The notes under the pieces: model-generated | Database searches by the model: none | What the model was told of the DNA's origin: nothing | What the model saw: only the letters and a program-made list of their open reading frames with translations | Translations under genes and position numbers: made by a program | In this document: one piece after another, positions 7,708 through 15,902 of the stretch | Numbering within the stretch: position 1 is the first letter of the stretch | How the letters are laid out: every line of letters starts with the position of its first letter | Assembly: GCA_029266495.1 (NCBI GenBank) | Contig: JAQSWS010000063.1 | Location: 1-34,889 of the forward strand | Length of the DNA stretch: 34,889 bases | Reading direction: 5' to 3' | Origin: Rariglobus sp. | Lineage (GTDB): Bacteria > Verrucomicrobiota > Verrucomicrobiia > Opitutales > Opitutaceae

Positions 7708-9483
7708 TTACATGCGGTTGACAGTGCGCAGGCCGAGCAGATCAAGGCCGGTCTCCAGCACGAGCAGGGTGCGGGCGCACAGGAGCAGGCGGCGGGCACG
7801 GACGGCGGGATCGTCGACGGCGACCTTGTCGGCGGCGTAGAAGGCGCTGAATTCCCCGGCGAGTTCGTAGAGGTAGAGGCCGAGGAAGTGCGGGCGCAGG
7901 CTGGACGTGGCGAGCGCGACGGCATCGGAGAACTTCACGAGTTTGCGGGCGAGGGCGAGTTCGGCGGGTGTTTCGAGCGTGTTGGCGGCAGCCTCGGTGG
8001 CGGCGTCGCCGGGGGTGGCGTCGAGTTTGCGGAAAATGGAACGGATCCGCGCGACGGCGTAGAGCAGGTAGGCGGCGGTATTGCCTTCGAGGGAGATCAT
8101 CTTGTCCCACGAGAACAGGTAATCGCTGGAGCGGTTTTGGGAGAGGTCGGCGTATTGGACCGAGCCTACGCCGACAATTTCCGCGATCTGGGCGCGCTCG
8201 GCTTCGGGGAGTTCGGAGCTGCGTTCATCAACCAGGCGGCGGGCGCGTTCAACCGCTTCACGGAGGAGGTCCTTCAGTTTGATGTTTTCCCCGGACTTGG
8301 TCTTGAGCGGCTTGCCGTCTTCTCCGAGGACCGTGCCGAAGGCGACGTGCTCCAGGTGCGGAACCTTGCGACCGGTTTTCTCGAACCATTTTTGTGCGGT
8401 GAGGAAGAGCTGCTGGCAATGGTCGCCCTGGCGCGAGTCGATGACGTAGGCGGCGGCGTCGGCCTTAAGATGTTCGGTGCGGTAGAGAATCGTTGCGAGG
8501 TCGGTCGACGCGTAGTTGGCGGCACCGTCGGATTTGCGCACGAGGAACGGCTGCTCCTTGAACCGGGGGTGTTCGGGATGGAATACGACGAGTGCGCCCT
8601 GGCTTTCGCTGGCGAGACCGCAGTCGGTGAGTTCGCGGTAAACCTGGTCCACCTTGTCGTTATAAAAGCTCTCGCCGAGCGTGTAGTCGAAGCGGATGCC
8701 GAGCAGGTCGTAGATTTGTTGAAAGGCGGAAAAACTGACTTCGCCGATTTTTTTCCAGATCGCGGTGTTTTCGGGATCGTGGGACTGGAGTTTGACGAGC
8801 TCCTGCTGGGCTTCTTTCAAGACGGCGGGATCCGCTTCGGCAGCTGCGTGGCCGGTCTTATAAAGACGCTCGAATTCCACCAGCGGATCGGTCGCCAGGG
8901 CGGTTTCGAGGACGGCGGGTGCGGTCGCGAGGAGTTTTTTATAGGCCCAGATGATCTTGCCGAACTGTGTGCCCCAATCGCCGATGTGATTGTCTCGGAT
9001 GACGCGTGCGCCGCTGAAGGCGAGCAGGCGGCAAACGGCCTCGCCGATCACGGCGGAGCGCAGGTGGCCGACATGCATTTGTTTGGCGGTATTGGGTGAG
9101 CTGTAGTCGACGACCCAGGTCTGTCCGTTGCAGGCGGCGGCGGCGCCGGCGGCGAGTTGTGCACGGGTGGAGAACGTCCGCAGCCATTCCTGCAACGCGG
9201 CGGGTTTCAGTGTGAAGTTGATAAAACCGGGGCCGGCGATCACCACCTCGGCGCTTTCACGGACGTCCGCGGGAAGGGCGGCCACGAGTTTCTCGGCGAG
9301 GGCTCGGGGGTTCTGTTTCGTGCGTTTCGCGTAGGGCAGGACGCCGTTGGCTTGAAAGTCGCCATGCTTGGGCTCCGCGGTGCGCACTTCGGGGGAAAAG
9401 TCGGCGGCATCGAAGCCGGCGGAGGCTGCGGCGGTTTTCAAGGCCGCGTCAAACGTGGCGGCGAGGTTGAACGAAACGTGCAT
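7708..9483 (-). CDS. argS: Arginyl-tRNA synthetase
   Basis: The 591-residue class I synthetase charges tRNA-Arg. The N-terminal add-1 domain (HGDFQANGVLPYAKRTKQNP) is followed by the catalytic signature SSPNTAKQMHVGHLRSAVIG, with HVGH at residues 137-140, then RDNHIGDWGTQFGK. The KMSK-equivalent segment reads LKTKSGENIKL; lack of a canonical KMSKS is normal in ArgS. The DALR anticodon-binding domain ends in LGLRTVNRM, the usual C-terminal recognition end. ATG 9483 fits the family start; the frame runs on to 9519 without homology. Length is typical. It is divergent from the phosphorylase-like gene across 187 bases. Confidence 0.95.
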   Translation of the reverse strand: MHVSFNLAATFDAALKTAAASAGFDAADFSPEVRTAEPKHGDFQANGVLPYAKRTKQNPRALAEKLVAALPADVRESAEVVIAGPGFINFTLKPAALQEWLRTFSTRAQLAAGAAAACNGQTWVVDYSSPNTAKQMHVGHLRSAVIGEAVCRLLAFSGARVIRDNHIGDWGTQFGKIIWAYKKLLATAPAVLETALATDPLVEFERLYKTGHAAAEADPAVLKEAQQELVKLQSHDPENTAIWKKIGEVSFSAFQQIYDLLGIRFDYTLGESFYNDKVDQVYRELTDCGLASESQGALVVFHPEHPRFKEQPFLVRKSDGAANYASTDLATILYRTEHLKADAAAYVIDSRQGDHCQQLFLTAQKWFEKTGRKVPHLEHVAFGTVLGEDGKPLKTKSGENIKLKDLLREAVERARRLVDERSSELPEAERAQIAEIVGVGSVQYADLSQNRSSDYLFSWDKMISLEGNTAAYLLYAVARIRSIFRKLDATPGDAATEAAANTLETPAELALARKLVKFSDAVALATSSLRPHFLGLYLYELAGEFSAFYAADKVAVDDPAVRARRLLLCARTLLVLETGLDLLGLRTVNRM

Positions 9484-9670
9484 CCCATCACTCAACGAAG
9501 CACGCGCACGAGGGTGCAAGCGTGGAGTTGGTTGGTGTTTGCAGAGGCAAATTCCCTGAAATCACGAGGGGCGGGTGGGTAATTTTGGCTCGACATTTCC
9601 AAGGAGGAAGTTCTCTCTCTAAACTTTTCCGGCCATCGGCCTGATCCGCTATTTTACATCTACACACTAC

Positions 9671-11014
9671 ATGACCAAACGCACGATCCCGTCCCGCAGG
9701 TTTATCAAACCGTCGTTTAACTCGCTGATTGAAAAGAAGCGCGACGGCCAGGAATTTACCCAGGAGGAAATTCGTTACATCATTGATTCCACGCTGGATG
9801 AGGAAATCCCGAAGCACCAGCTGGCTGCTCTCTTGGTGACGATTTTCTTCCAGCAGATGTCCGCCCAGGAAACGGCGATCCTGACTGAGGAATTGATGCT
9901 TTCGGGCGAGGTCATCGACCTTTCGCACATCGCCAAGCCCAAGATCGACAAATATTCGACCGGCGGCGTGGGTGATAAAACCTCCCTGGTGCTCGTTCCG
10001 CTCGCGATGGCCAGCGGCGTGGTCGTTCCGATGATGAGCGGTGTGGAGCACGATTATATCATCAGCCCCCTGCAGAAGCTTTCCTCGATCCCGGGCTTCA
10101 AGAGCCACCTTTCGATCGACGCCTTCTCTTCGCAACTTGCCCGGATTGGCGGCGCGATCGTCGATCAGGATCCCAAGCTCGCCCCGGCCGACGCCAAGTT
10201 CTACGAACTCCGCAAGGAAACCGGCACGATTCCCAGCCTTCCCCTCATCACCGGCTCGGTTCTCTCGCGCAAGCTCGCCGAGGGTTCCGAAGGTCTCGTG
10301 ATCGACGTGAAGTGGGGCAACGGCTCCTTCATCAAGGACCTTGAGCAGGCCAAACAGCTTGCCCGTTCGATGACCCGCGTCGGTCGTTCGCTCAAGCGCC
10401 GCTGTGTCGCGCTTGTCACCGACATGAACCAGCCGCTCGGCGACACCGTGGGCACCGCCCTCGAGGTCAAGGAAGCGATCCAGCTCCTCAAGGGCGAGGG
10501 CCCTGAGGATATGAAGGAACTCGTCCTCAAGCTCGGCATGGAGATCGTCCGCCTCGCCGGCGTCGCGGGCTCGACCCTGTCGGCCAAGCAGACCGTGCAG
10601 CGCCATCTCACCGATGGTTCGGCTCTCGAAAAATTCAAGGAGCTCGTCAAGGCGCAGGGCGGCGACACCGCCTACATCGACAGCCCGGACAAGTTCCCGG
10701 CCGCGAAACACATTCGCAAGCTCCCCGCCCCGAAGCGCGGCTACGTGCACACCATCAATGCGGCGATGATCGCCCGCGGCGTGCACCTTCTCGGCGCCGG
10801 CATCGAGAAGCATGGCGAAAAGGTCGATTACTCCGTCGGCGTATCGGAGATCAAGAAGGTCGGCACCCAGGTCAAACAGGGCGAGCCGCTCATGATGATC
10901 CACTACAACGACGAGTCGAAACTCGAGACGGCGCTCAATTACTTCAAGGACGCCTACCGCCTCGCTCCCAAGCGCCCCACGCCTCCGCCGCTGGTCGTCG
11001 AGCGCGTCGCTTAA
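9671..11014 (+). CDS. Thymidine/pyrimidine-nucleoside phosphorylase-like protein with altered active-site loop
   Basis: The 447-residue protein aligns along its length with DeoA/Pdp: a helical N-terminal domain, KYSTGGVGDK at 94-103, SLPLITGSVLSRKLAEG at 189-205, DVKWGNGSF at 212-220, VTDMNQPLG and the C-terminal domain. The family reaction is phosphorolysis of thymidine or uridine to base plus (deoxy)ribose-1-phosphate. The family signature GRGLGHTGGTLDKLE, which carries the phosphate-binding Thr, is replaced at 124-138 by GVEHDYIISPLQKLS with no gap. By remembered E. coli numbering, His85 is Tyr95 and Lys190 is Arg200 here, while Arg171 and Ser186 are kept. Substrate and activity are therefore uncertain. 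The ATG has no Shine-Dalgarno; the leader is A/C-rich. Third positions are strongly C-rich, which hints at good expression. A strong terminator follows. Confidence 0.8.
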   Translation: MTKRTIPSRRFIKPSFNSLIEKKRDGQEFTQEEIRYIIDSTLDEEIPKHQLAALLVTIFFQQMSAQETAILTEELMLSGEVIDLSHIAKPKIDKYSTGGVGDKTSLVLVPLAMASGVVVPMMSGVEHDYIISPLQKLSSIPGFKSHLSIDAFSSQLARIGGAIVDQDPKLAPADAKFYELRKETGTIPSLPLITGSVLSRKLAEGSEGLVIDVKWGNGSFIKDLEQAKQLARSMTRVGRSLKRRCVALVTDMNQPLGDTVGTALEVKEAIQLLKGEGPEDMKELVLKLGMEIVRLAGVAGSTLSAKQTVQRHLTDGSALEKFKELVKAQGGDTAYIDSPDKFPAAKHIRKLPAPKRGYVHTINAAMIARGVHLLGAGIEKHGEKVDYSVGVSEIKKVGTQVKQGEPLMMIHYNDESKLETALNYFKDAYRLAPKRPTPPPLVVERVA

Positions 11015-11043
11015 GACGTTTGTCCGCCTGTTGTTTTTATCCA

Positions 11044-11075
11044 AGGCCGTCCGGCATTGCCGGGCGGCCTTTTTT
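11044..11075 (+). terminator. Rho-independent terminator after the phosphorylase-like gene
   Basis: AGGCCGTCCGGC, loop ATT, then GCCGGGCGGCCT form a 12-bp stem with one G-T pair, followed by a T run at 11070-11075. It lies 30 bases after the stop at 11014 and 65 bases before the carbonic anhydrase start, so that gene probably has its own promoter. Confidence 0.88.
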
Positions 11076-11140
11076 GCGGAGCCGCGGTCGGTGTAATAAA
11101 CAATCGACAACCTCGCGTTCCCTTAAACCCTAGCGCTGCC

Positions 11141-11794
11141 ATGAATTCACTGGATCATCTTTTTGCAAAAAACAAAGCGTGGGCGGATGAGATTCGCGCG
11201 AAGGATCCCCGTTTTTTCGCGAAGCTGGCCGCCCAGCAAAATCCCGAATACCTCTGGATCGGGTGCTCTGACAGCCGCGTGCCGGCGAACGAAATTCTAG
11301 GCCTGCTGCCCGGCGAGATCTTTGTGCATCGCAACATCGCCAATGTGGTGGTGCACACCGATCTGAACTGTCTTTCGGTGATTCAGTTCGCCGTCGATGT
11401 GCTCAAGATCAAGCACATCATGGTCGTGGGTCACTACGGGTGCAGCGGCGTGGGCGCGGCCTTGCGGTGCGAACGCATCGGCCTCGTCGACAACTGGCTG
11501 CGCCACGTGCAGGACGTGAAGGAGAAGCATGATGGCTGCCTGTGCAAAATCACCGACGGGACGGCACGGAGCCTGAAACTCTGCGAGTTCAACGTCATCG
11601 AGCAGGTGGACAATGTCTGTAAAACCTCGATCGTGCGCGATGCCTGGGCGCGAGGGCAGGAGCTGCACATCCACGGGTTCGTCTATGGTTTGAAGGACGG
11701 CCTGCTGCATGACTTGTGTTGCTCGGCCACGGATGTGGACAGTGCGGCTGCGAGCTATAAATCCGCCGTCGCCGCGTTGAGCAGCGGATGCTGA
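11141..11794 (+). CDS. can: Beta-class carbonic anhydrase
   Basis: The 217-residue enzyme interconverts CO2 and bicarbonate. All beta-class metal ligands are present: Cys42 and Asp44 in GCSDSR (Arg46 completes the Asp-Arg dyad), and His98 and Cys101 in VGHYGCSG. The N-terminus MNSLDHLFAKNKAWA is like E. coli Can (MKDIDTLISNNALWS). The C-terminal HGFVYGLKDGLLHDL also fits. ATG 11141 is the natural start; the frame extends further upstream only through the terminator. No Shine-Dalgarno precedes it. The gene is monocistronic between two terminators. Typical roles are supplying bicarbonate for carboxylations and fatty-acid synthesis. Confidence 0.95.
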   Translation: MNSLDHLFAKNKAWADEIRAKDPRFFAKLAAQQNPEYLWIGCSDSRVPANEILGLLPGEIFVHRNIANVVVHTDLNCLSVIQFAVDVLKIKHIMVVGHYGCSGVGAALRCERIGLVDNWLRHVQDVKEKHDGCLCKITDGTARSLKLCEFNVIEQVDNVCKTSIVRDAWARGQELHIHGFVYGLKDGLLHDLCCSATDVDSAAASYKSAVAALSSGC

Positions 11795-11867
11795 GCTGCT
11801 CGAAGGCCTGAATGCGACCGTGGTCCGAGGCGTGCGCCGAGGGAGGTTGCATGGCAGGCCTGCCGGA

Positions 11868-11887
11868 CCCTGAACTCACGTTCAGGG
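11868..11887. repeat. TCAC-loop hairpin repeat, copy 1
   Basis: CCCTGAAC, loop TCAC, GTTCAGGG is a perfect 8-bp stem followed by TCACGA. Related copies with paired base changes lie at 18716-18735 and near 32001-32020. A separate 12-base palindrome, GGCAGGCCTGCC, sits just upstream at 11853-11864. Confidence 0.6.
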
Positions 11888-11912
11888 TCACGATGCCGGG
11901 AGTCAGGCCACG

Positions 11913-11943
11913 AAAAAACCCGCGACATGCGTCGCGGGTTTTT
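11913..11943. terminator. Bidirectional terminator between can and efp
   Basis: A run of A, then CCCGCGAC, loop ATGC, GTCGCGGG and a run of T form a stem with U-tracts on both strands. It lies between the convergent can (ends 11794) and efp (ends 11973), and probably serves both. Confidence 0.88.
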
Positions 11944-11972
11944 AAGAAACGAACGGAGGCGTTCAGCCCGTG

Positions 11973-12379
11973 TTACGCGCGGCCCATGTAGGTGCCGTCG
12001 GCGGTGCTGATGCGGATGATTTCGCCTTCCTTGATGAAGAGCGGCACGTTGACCACGAGGCCGGTTTCGAGGGTGGCGGGCTTCTGGACGTTGGAGGCGG
12101 TGTCGCCTTTGATGCCATCGGAGCTCTCGGTGACCTTGAGATTCACGGAGGAGGGGAGTTCAACGGTGAGCGGCTTTTCGTCGACGAAGAGAACGTCCAC
12201 CTTGCCGTTGGCGGTGAGGTAAAACTTGGACTCACCGATGAGCTGCGCGCTCAGCTCGACCGTTTCGAACGTCTCCGGATCCATGAACGCGAAGTTTTCG
12301 CGGTCGGCGTAATGACGAGGTGGGGTTCGCCGTTGAATTTGATGACTTGGCCTTTGCGAATGTCGTTGGCTGAGGGCAT
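11973..12379 (-). pseudogene. efp: Elongation factor P, internal deletion and frameshift
   Basis: EF-P rescues ribosomes stalled at polyproline. The start ATG 12379 gives MPSANDIRKGQVIKFNGEPH, a normal EF-P N-terminus. After GEPHLV the frame runs into ITPTAKTSRSW and stops at 12251. In the next frame the rest of EF-P begins immediately (HYADRENFAFMDPETFE) and continues to a normal C-terminus (TLETGLVVNVPLF, ending DGTYMGRA) at 11973. Compared with E. coli EF-P, about 50 residues are missing between the two halves, including the loop with the modified Lys34, and the join is out of frame. Either the gene is a recent pseudogene or the assembly collapsed here. If it is real, another efp copy would be expected elsewhere. 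It is divergent from the hydrolase gene across 96 bases. Confidence 0.85.
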
Positions 12380-12475
12380 GACGAGGGTGGGCGGGTTTGA
12401 GTTGTAGAAAGGTTAGGTGGTAACGCCCCGCGCGAGGGGGTGTCAAGTGCGCGGACTTGTGGGGAACGGCAAACC

Positions 12476-13321
12476 ATGGCAACGTTACGCATGTTCAAAA
12501 ACCGACGGCTCCGCCTCCTGTTGCTTCCGGTCGCGGGCTACTTCGGGTTTTGCGCGGCGATGGCCTGCTTCAAGGAAAGTTTGATCTTTCCGCTTCGGGG
12601 CGTGGAGCGCGCCCAGGCGTTGACGCCGCCTCGCGATGCGAAGGTCTGGTGGAACGAGATATCTCCGGGCGTGCGGACCGAAGCGTGGTTTTTTCCGGGC
12701 CGCGGGTGTTCGCCGGAGTCTCCGGGACCGGCGGTCGTGTGTTTTCACGGCAACGGGGAGCTGATCGATGACAACGTCGGGACGGCCCATGCGTTCAACG
12801 CGCTGGGAATTTCCGTGCTGCTGGTGGAGTATCGGGGTTACGGACGATCAGGAGGGGTGACTGACATCGACGGTATTCGGACGGATTCCAAGGCGTGGTT
12901 CGACCGTCTTGCGTCACAGCCGGAAGTGCGTTCGGGCGAGGTGATGACGTATGGTTTTTCCTTGGGAGCCGCCTTTGCCGCCCAACTGGCGGGGGTGCGG
13001 CCCGTCGCGGTGCTGATGATGGAGTCGCCGTTCACCAGCCTGGCCGAGATGGCGCGAAACCAAGGCATTTATCTCTATCTTTCGAGTCAGCGCCTCGACA
13101 CCGGCACCGTGTTGCGTGCGTTGCCGGCCGGGCTGCCGATTATGATCACCCACCAAAAAGGCGACTCGGTCATCCCGGTGACTTTGGGGCGCAAACTGGC
13201 GGCACTACGGCCCGATGCCCTCTATGCCGAGGGTGAGGATGACCACCTTCCGCTGGTCATGAGCGAATTGGGGCATGCCCGGCTGCGCCGGTTTTTGGCG
13301 AAGTTCATTCGTGCGAATTAG
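12476..13321 (+). CDS. Alpha/beta hydrolase, membrane-anchored
   Basis: This is a 281-residue serine hydrolase. An N-terminal basic stretch and hydrophobic helix (about residues 11-30, LRLLLLPVAGYFGFCAAMAC) suggest an inner-membrane anchor with the catalytic domain outside. The oxyanion motif HGNGE is at 91-95. The nucleophile elbow is YGFSLGA with Ser162, the acid is probably Asp230 (HQKGDSVIP) and the base His257 (EDDHLP). The layout matches the BEM46/YfhR-like group of hydrolases whose substrates are mostly unknown. ATG 12476 has GGGGA about ten bases upstream; an ATG at 12491 is an alternative. It is followed by the palindromic element at 13321-13500. Confidence 0.8.
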   Translation: MATLRMFKNRRLRLLLLPVAGYFGFCAAMACFKESLIFPLRGVERAQALTPPRDAKVWWNEISPGVRTEAWFFPGRGCSPESPGPAVVCFHGNGELIDDNVGTAHAFNALGISVLLVEYRGYGRSGGVTDIDGIRTDSKAWFDRLASQPEVRSGEVMTYGFSLGAAFAAQLAGVRPVAVLMMESPFTSLAEMARNQGIYLYLSSQRLDTGTVLRALPAGLPIMITHQKGDSVIPVTLGRKLAALRPDALYAEGEDDHLPLVMSELGHARLRRFLAKFIRAN

Positions 13322-13500
13322 GGTGTGTCTGGGAAAGAATCCAGCCCATCGCTTACGCTCTACGAGTGAATCGAGAAAGGGCACTGGGCCGGCGTTGCCC
13401 TCGGCGGCACGGCCCGCCGGGCCGCCTCCGCCTCGGTCGCCTTGGCCGAGCACCTTTTCTCGCCCACGCTGGCCCGGCTTCTTTCCCTAGGCACACCCCA
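13321..13500. repeat. Long imperfect palindrome (MITE-like element)
   Basis: The outer arms pair GGGTGTGTCTGGGAAAGAA at the left with TTCTTTCCCTAGGCACACCC at the right. Inner arms pair CGAGAAAGGGCACTGGGCC with GGCCGAGCACCTTTTCTCG. The centre is GC-rich and itself palindromic (ACGGCCCGCCGGGCCGCC region, 13410-13427). Total length is about 180 bases. It fills most of the gap between the hydrolase and lpxC-fabZ. No coding signal is convincing. Confidence 0.6.
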
Positions 13501-13583
13501 AGGCGCGGGCTCCCATCAATCGGGGCCGACTCGGCGCTTGCACTGCCTGCCCCGGCTTTCGCAGACTCACCGATTCAACTTCT

Positions 13584-14912
13584 ATGAAACAACGCACGCT
13601 CGCGCGCGCCGTGTCCATTCAGGGCAACGGCCTGCACACCGGCAACCCTGTCACGTTGACCCTCAAACCCGCCCCGGTTGACCACGGCATCGTGTTCAAG
13701 CGCATGGATCTCAACGGCCAGCCGGAGGTCAAACCGCGCATCGAGCTGATCGGCGACCTCGTGCGCAACACCACCGTGCAGGACGGGCACACCAAGATCC
13801 ATCTCGTCGAACACGTGCTCAGCGCTCTCAGCGGCTGCGCCATCGACAACGTTCTCGTCGAACTCGACTCCGCCGAGCCGCCCATCATGGACGGTTCCGC
13901 CAAGCCCTTCGTGAACCTCATTCTCGAGGGCGACCCCGTCGAACAGGATAAGGACCGCGAGTATTTTATCCTCGAGGAGGCGGTGTCCGTCACGCGTGGC
14001 AACTCGTCCGTCATCGCGCTGCCCTGCGACGAGCTCAAGATCACCTGCACCTCGGCCGACGACCGCGGCATTCACACGCAGCATCTCACGCTTACGATCG
14101 ACCCCGATGTCTACATGACGCAGGTCGCCGCCTCGCGCACCTTCACGGTTTACGAGGACATCGAGGAGTTGCTCAAGCTGGGCAAAATCAAGGGCGGTTC
14201 GCTTGACTGCGCCGTCGTCATCAAGGGCGACAAGATCCTTTCCAAGGAGGGCCTCCGTTTCAAAGACGAGTTCGTCCGCCACAAGATCCTCGATATCATC
14301 GGCGACATCGTGCTCCTCGGCATGCCGCTCAAGGCGCACATCATCGCCACGCGCCCCGGCCACGCGATCAATGCCGAGCTCACCAAGCTCCTCTTCGCCA
14401 AGCTTGAGGAAAAGCGCAACGGCCCGAAGAAAAAGCCGCGCCCGACCCGGCTCCTCCCCACCGAGACCGAGCTCGATATTCGCCGCATCATCGAGACGAT
14501 CCCGCACCGTTATCCGTTTGTGATGATCGACCGCGTGGTCGAGTTCATTGGCGCGGACGAACTCGTCGCCATCAAGAACGTGACGATCAACGAGCCCTAT
14601 TTCCAAGGGCACTTTCCCGGCAATCCGGTGATGCCCGGCGTGCTTCAGCTCGAGGCGATGGCGCAGGCCGCCGGTATTCTCATGCTCCGCCGCGGCAGCA
14701 GCGAGGGGAAGACCGCGCTCTTCATGAGCGCCGACAAGGTGAAGTTCCGCAAGCCCGTGCGCCCTGGCGACCAGATCATCATCAACGCCAAGCTCACCAA
14801 GTCGCGCGGCAACAAACTCGCCCAGGCCGAGTGCAACTGCACGGTCAACGGCACGGTGGTGTCCTCCGCCGAGCTGATGTTCACCGTCCTCGACAACAGC
14901 GACGTCGATTGA
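13584..14912 (+). CDS. lpxC/fabZ: Bifunctional LpxC-FabZ: UDP-3-O-acyl-GlcNAc deacetylase / 3-hydroxyacyl-ACP dehydratase
   Basis: The 442-residue fusion joins the committed step of lipid A synthesis to a fatty-acid elongation dehydratase. Residues 1-280 are LpxC: the [14 protein letters not shown] opening, zinc ligands His77 (in HLVEH), His233 and Asp237 ([11 protein letters not shown]), and probable general base His260 (RPGHA). A basic linker ([10 protein letters not shown]) leads to FabZ at about 297-442, with [14 protein letters not shown], catalytic His343 in [12 protein letters not shown] and Glu357 in LQLEAMAQ. The fusion is known from Bacteroidetes and relatives, including Verrucomicrobia. 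Both activities look intact. The start has no Shine-Dalgarno. lpxA follows after 26 bases and is probably cotranscribed; lpxD is not in the window. Confidence 0.96.
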   Translation: MKQRTLARAVSIQGNGLHTGNPVTLTLKPAPVDHGIVFKRMDLNGQPEVKPRIELIGDLVRNTTVQDGHTKIHLVEHVLSALSGCAIDNVLVELDSAEPPIMDGSAKPFVNLILEGDPVEQDKDREYFILEEAVSVTRGNSSVIALPCDELKITCTSADDRGIHTQHLTLTIDPDVYMTQVAASRTFTVYEDIEELLKLGKIKGGSLDCAVVIKGDKILSKEGLRFKDEFVRHKILDIIGDIVLLGMPLKAHIIATRPGHAINAELTKLLFAKLEEKRNGPKKKPRPTRLLPTETELDIRRIIETIPHRYPFVMIDRVVEFIGADELVAIKNVTINEPYFQGHFPGNPVMPGVLQLEAMAQAAGILMLRRGSSEGKTALFMSADKVKFRKPVRPGDQIIINAKLTKSRGNKLAQAECNCTVNGTVVSSAELMFTVLDNSDVD

Positions 14913-14938
14913 TCGCCGCCCGTCCGCCCTCCGCATTC

Positions 14939-15727
14939 ATGCCGACCAAAATCCACCCCACCGCAATCGTTGAGTCGACGGCCGAGCTCGGTGCGGACGT
15001 CGAGATCGGTCCTTTCGCCTACGTGGGTGACGGTGTGCGTCTCGGTGCGGGCACGCGCCTGCACCACCACGCCTCCGTCGAGGGCAACACGCAGCTCGGC
15101 GAGGCGTGCGAGGTGTTCCCCTACGCGAACATCGGGGGGAAGACGCAGGATTTGAAATACAAGGGCGGCAATCCGGGGGTGCGCATCGGTGCGCGCAATG
15201 TCTTCCGCGAGTATTTCACGATCCATGCCGCGACCAACGACGGCGACTTCACCACGGTCGGCAACGACAACACCTTCCTCGCCTACGGACACATCGCGCA
15301 CGACTGCGTGTTGGGCAGCCATATCGTGACGAGCAATTCAGTGATGCTGGCGGGCCACGTCATCATTGACGACCACGTGGTGATCGGTGGTGGCGGTGGC
15401 GTGCATCAATTCTGCCGCGTCGGTGCGCACGCGATGCTTTCGGCCATGGCCAAGCTCGTGCAGGACCTGCCGCCGTTTTTTATTGCCGACGGCACGCCGG
15501 CGGTGGTCCGCGCCTACAACAAAGTCGGCTTGGAGCGCCGGGGGTATACCGCCGAACAACTCGAACGCGTGAGGCAGATCTACCGCGTGCTTTACCGCGA
15601 AAAGCTCAACCGCACCCAAGCCTTGGACAAGCTTCGCGCCCATCCCTCGGCGGATACGCCGGAATTCAAGTGGGTGCTCGATTTCGCCGCCAAGAGCGAA
15701 CGCGGCATCGCCCCGGGGCCGGTCTGA
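14939..15727 (+). CDS. lpxA: Acyl-ACP--UDP-N-acetylglucosamine O-acyltransferase
   Basis: The 262-residue protein, the same length as E. coli LpxA, catalyses the first acylation of UDP-GlcNAc in lipid A synthesis. It opens with the hexapeptide-repeat left-handed beta helix (IHPTAIVESTAELGADVEIG) and contains NIGGKTQDLKYKGG. The catalytic His121 sits in GHIAHDCVLG, followed by SVMLAGHV and the C-terminal helical domain (YNKVGLERRGYTAEQLERVR). ATG 14939 fits the family start; the longer open frame overlaps lpxC-fabZ. No Shine-Dalgarno is visible, so translational coupling to lpxC-fabZ is possible. It converges on the MEKHLA gene. Confidence 0.96.
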   Translation: MPTKIHPTAIVESTAELGADVEIGPFAYVGDGVRLGAGTRLHHHASVEGNTQLGEACEVFPYANIGGKTQDLKYKGGNPGVRIGARNVFREYFTIHAATNDGDFTTVGNDNTFLAYGHIAHDCVLGSHIVTSNSVMLAGHVIIDDHVVIGGGGGVHQFCRVGAHAMLSAMAKLVQDLPPFFIADGTPAVVRAYNKVGLERRGYTAEQLERVRQIYRVLYREKLNRTQALDKLRAHPSADTPEFKWVLDFAAKSERGIAPGPV

Positions 15728-15902
15728 ACGGAGGGGACGGACGGCGGACGGTGAGCCGGACGCCCGGAGGACGGATGTCCGAGGGTCGATGTAGGGCTGG
15801 CGTTCGCGCCATGCCTCGCCGACCCGACGGCAATCGAACTGCGTGCTAAGGGGGTCTGCTCGCCGGCGATACGTTGCCGGGACCTGCGCCCCGGGCATGC
15901 GA
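15728..15902. repeat. Intergenic region with REP-like repeat, copy A
   Basis: This 175-base gap between the convergent lpxA and MEKHLA genes has no gene. At 15790-15823 it holds TGTAGGGCTGGCG, TTCG, CGCCATGCCTCGCC, a copy of the REP-like family also seen at 20254, 20288 and 22209. A hairpin TGGCG-TTCG-CGCCA is its core. An inverted GCCGGG/CCCGGGC pair near 15874-15892 lacks a T run, so I do not call a terminator. Confidence 0.6.

Noticed and set aside
9488-11110. A 540-codon minus-strand open frame opposite the phosphorylase-like gene
   Set aside because: Histidine/aspartate/arginine-rich sequence without motifs; the plus-strand gene is clearly the real one.
13575-14936. A 453-codon minus-strand open frame opposite lpxC-fabZ
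   Set aside because: Antisense shadow of a gene with intact catalytic residues for two enzymes.
15870-15896. Terminator between lpxA and the MEKHLA gene
   Set aside because: The GC inverted pair is imperfect and has no T run on either strand.
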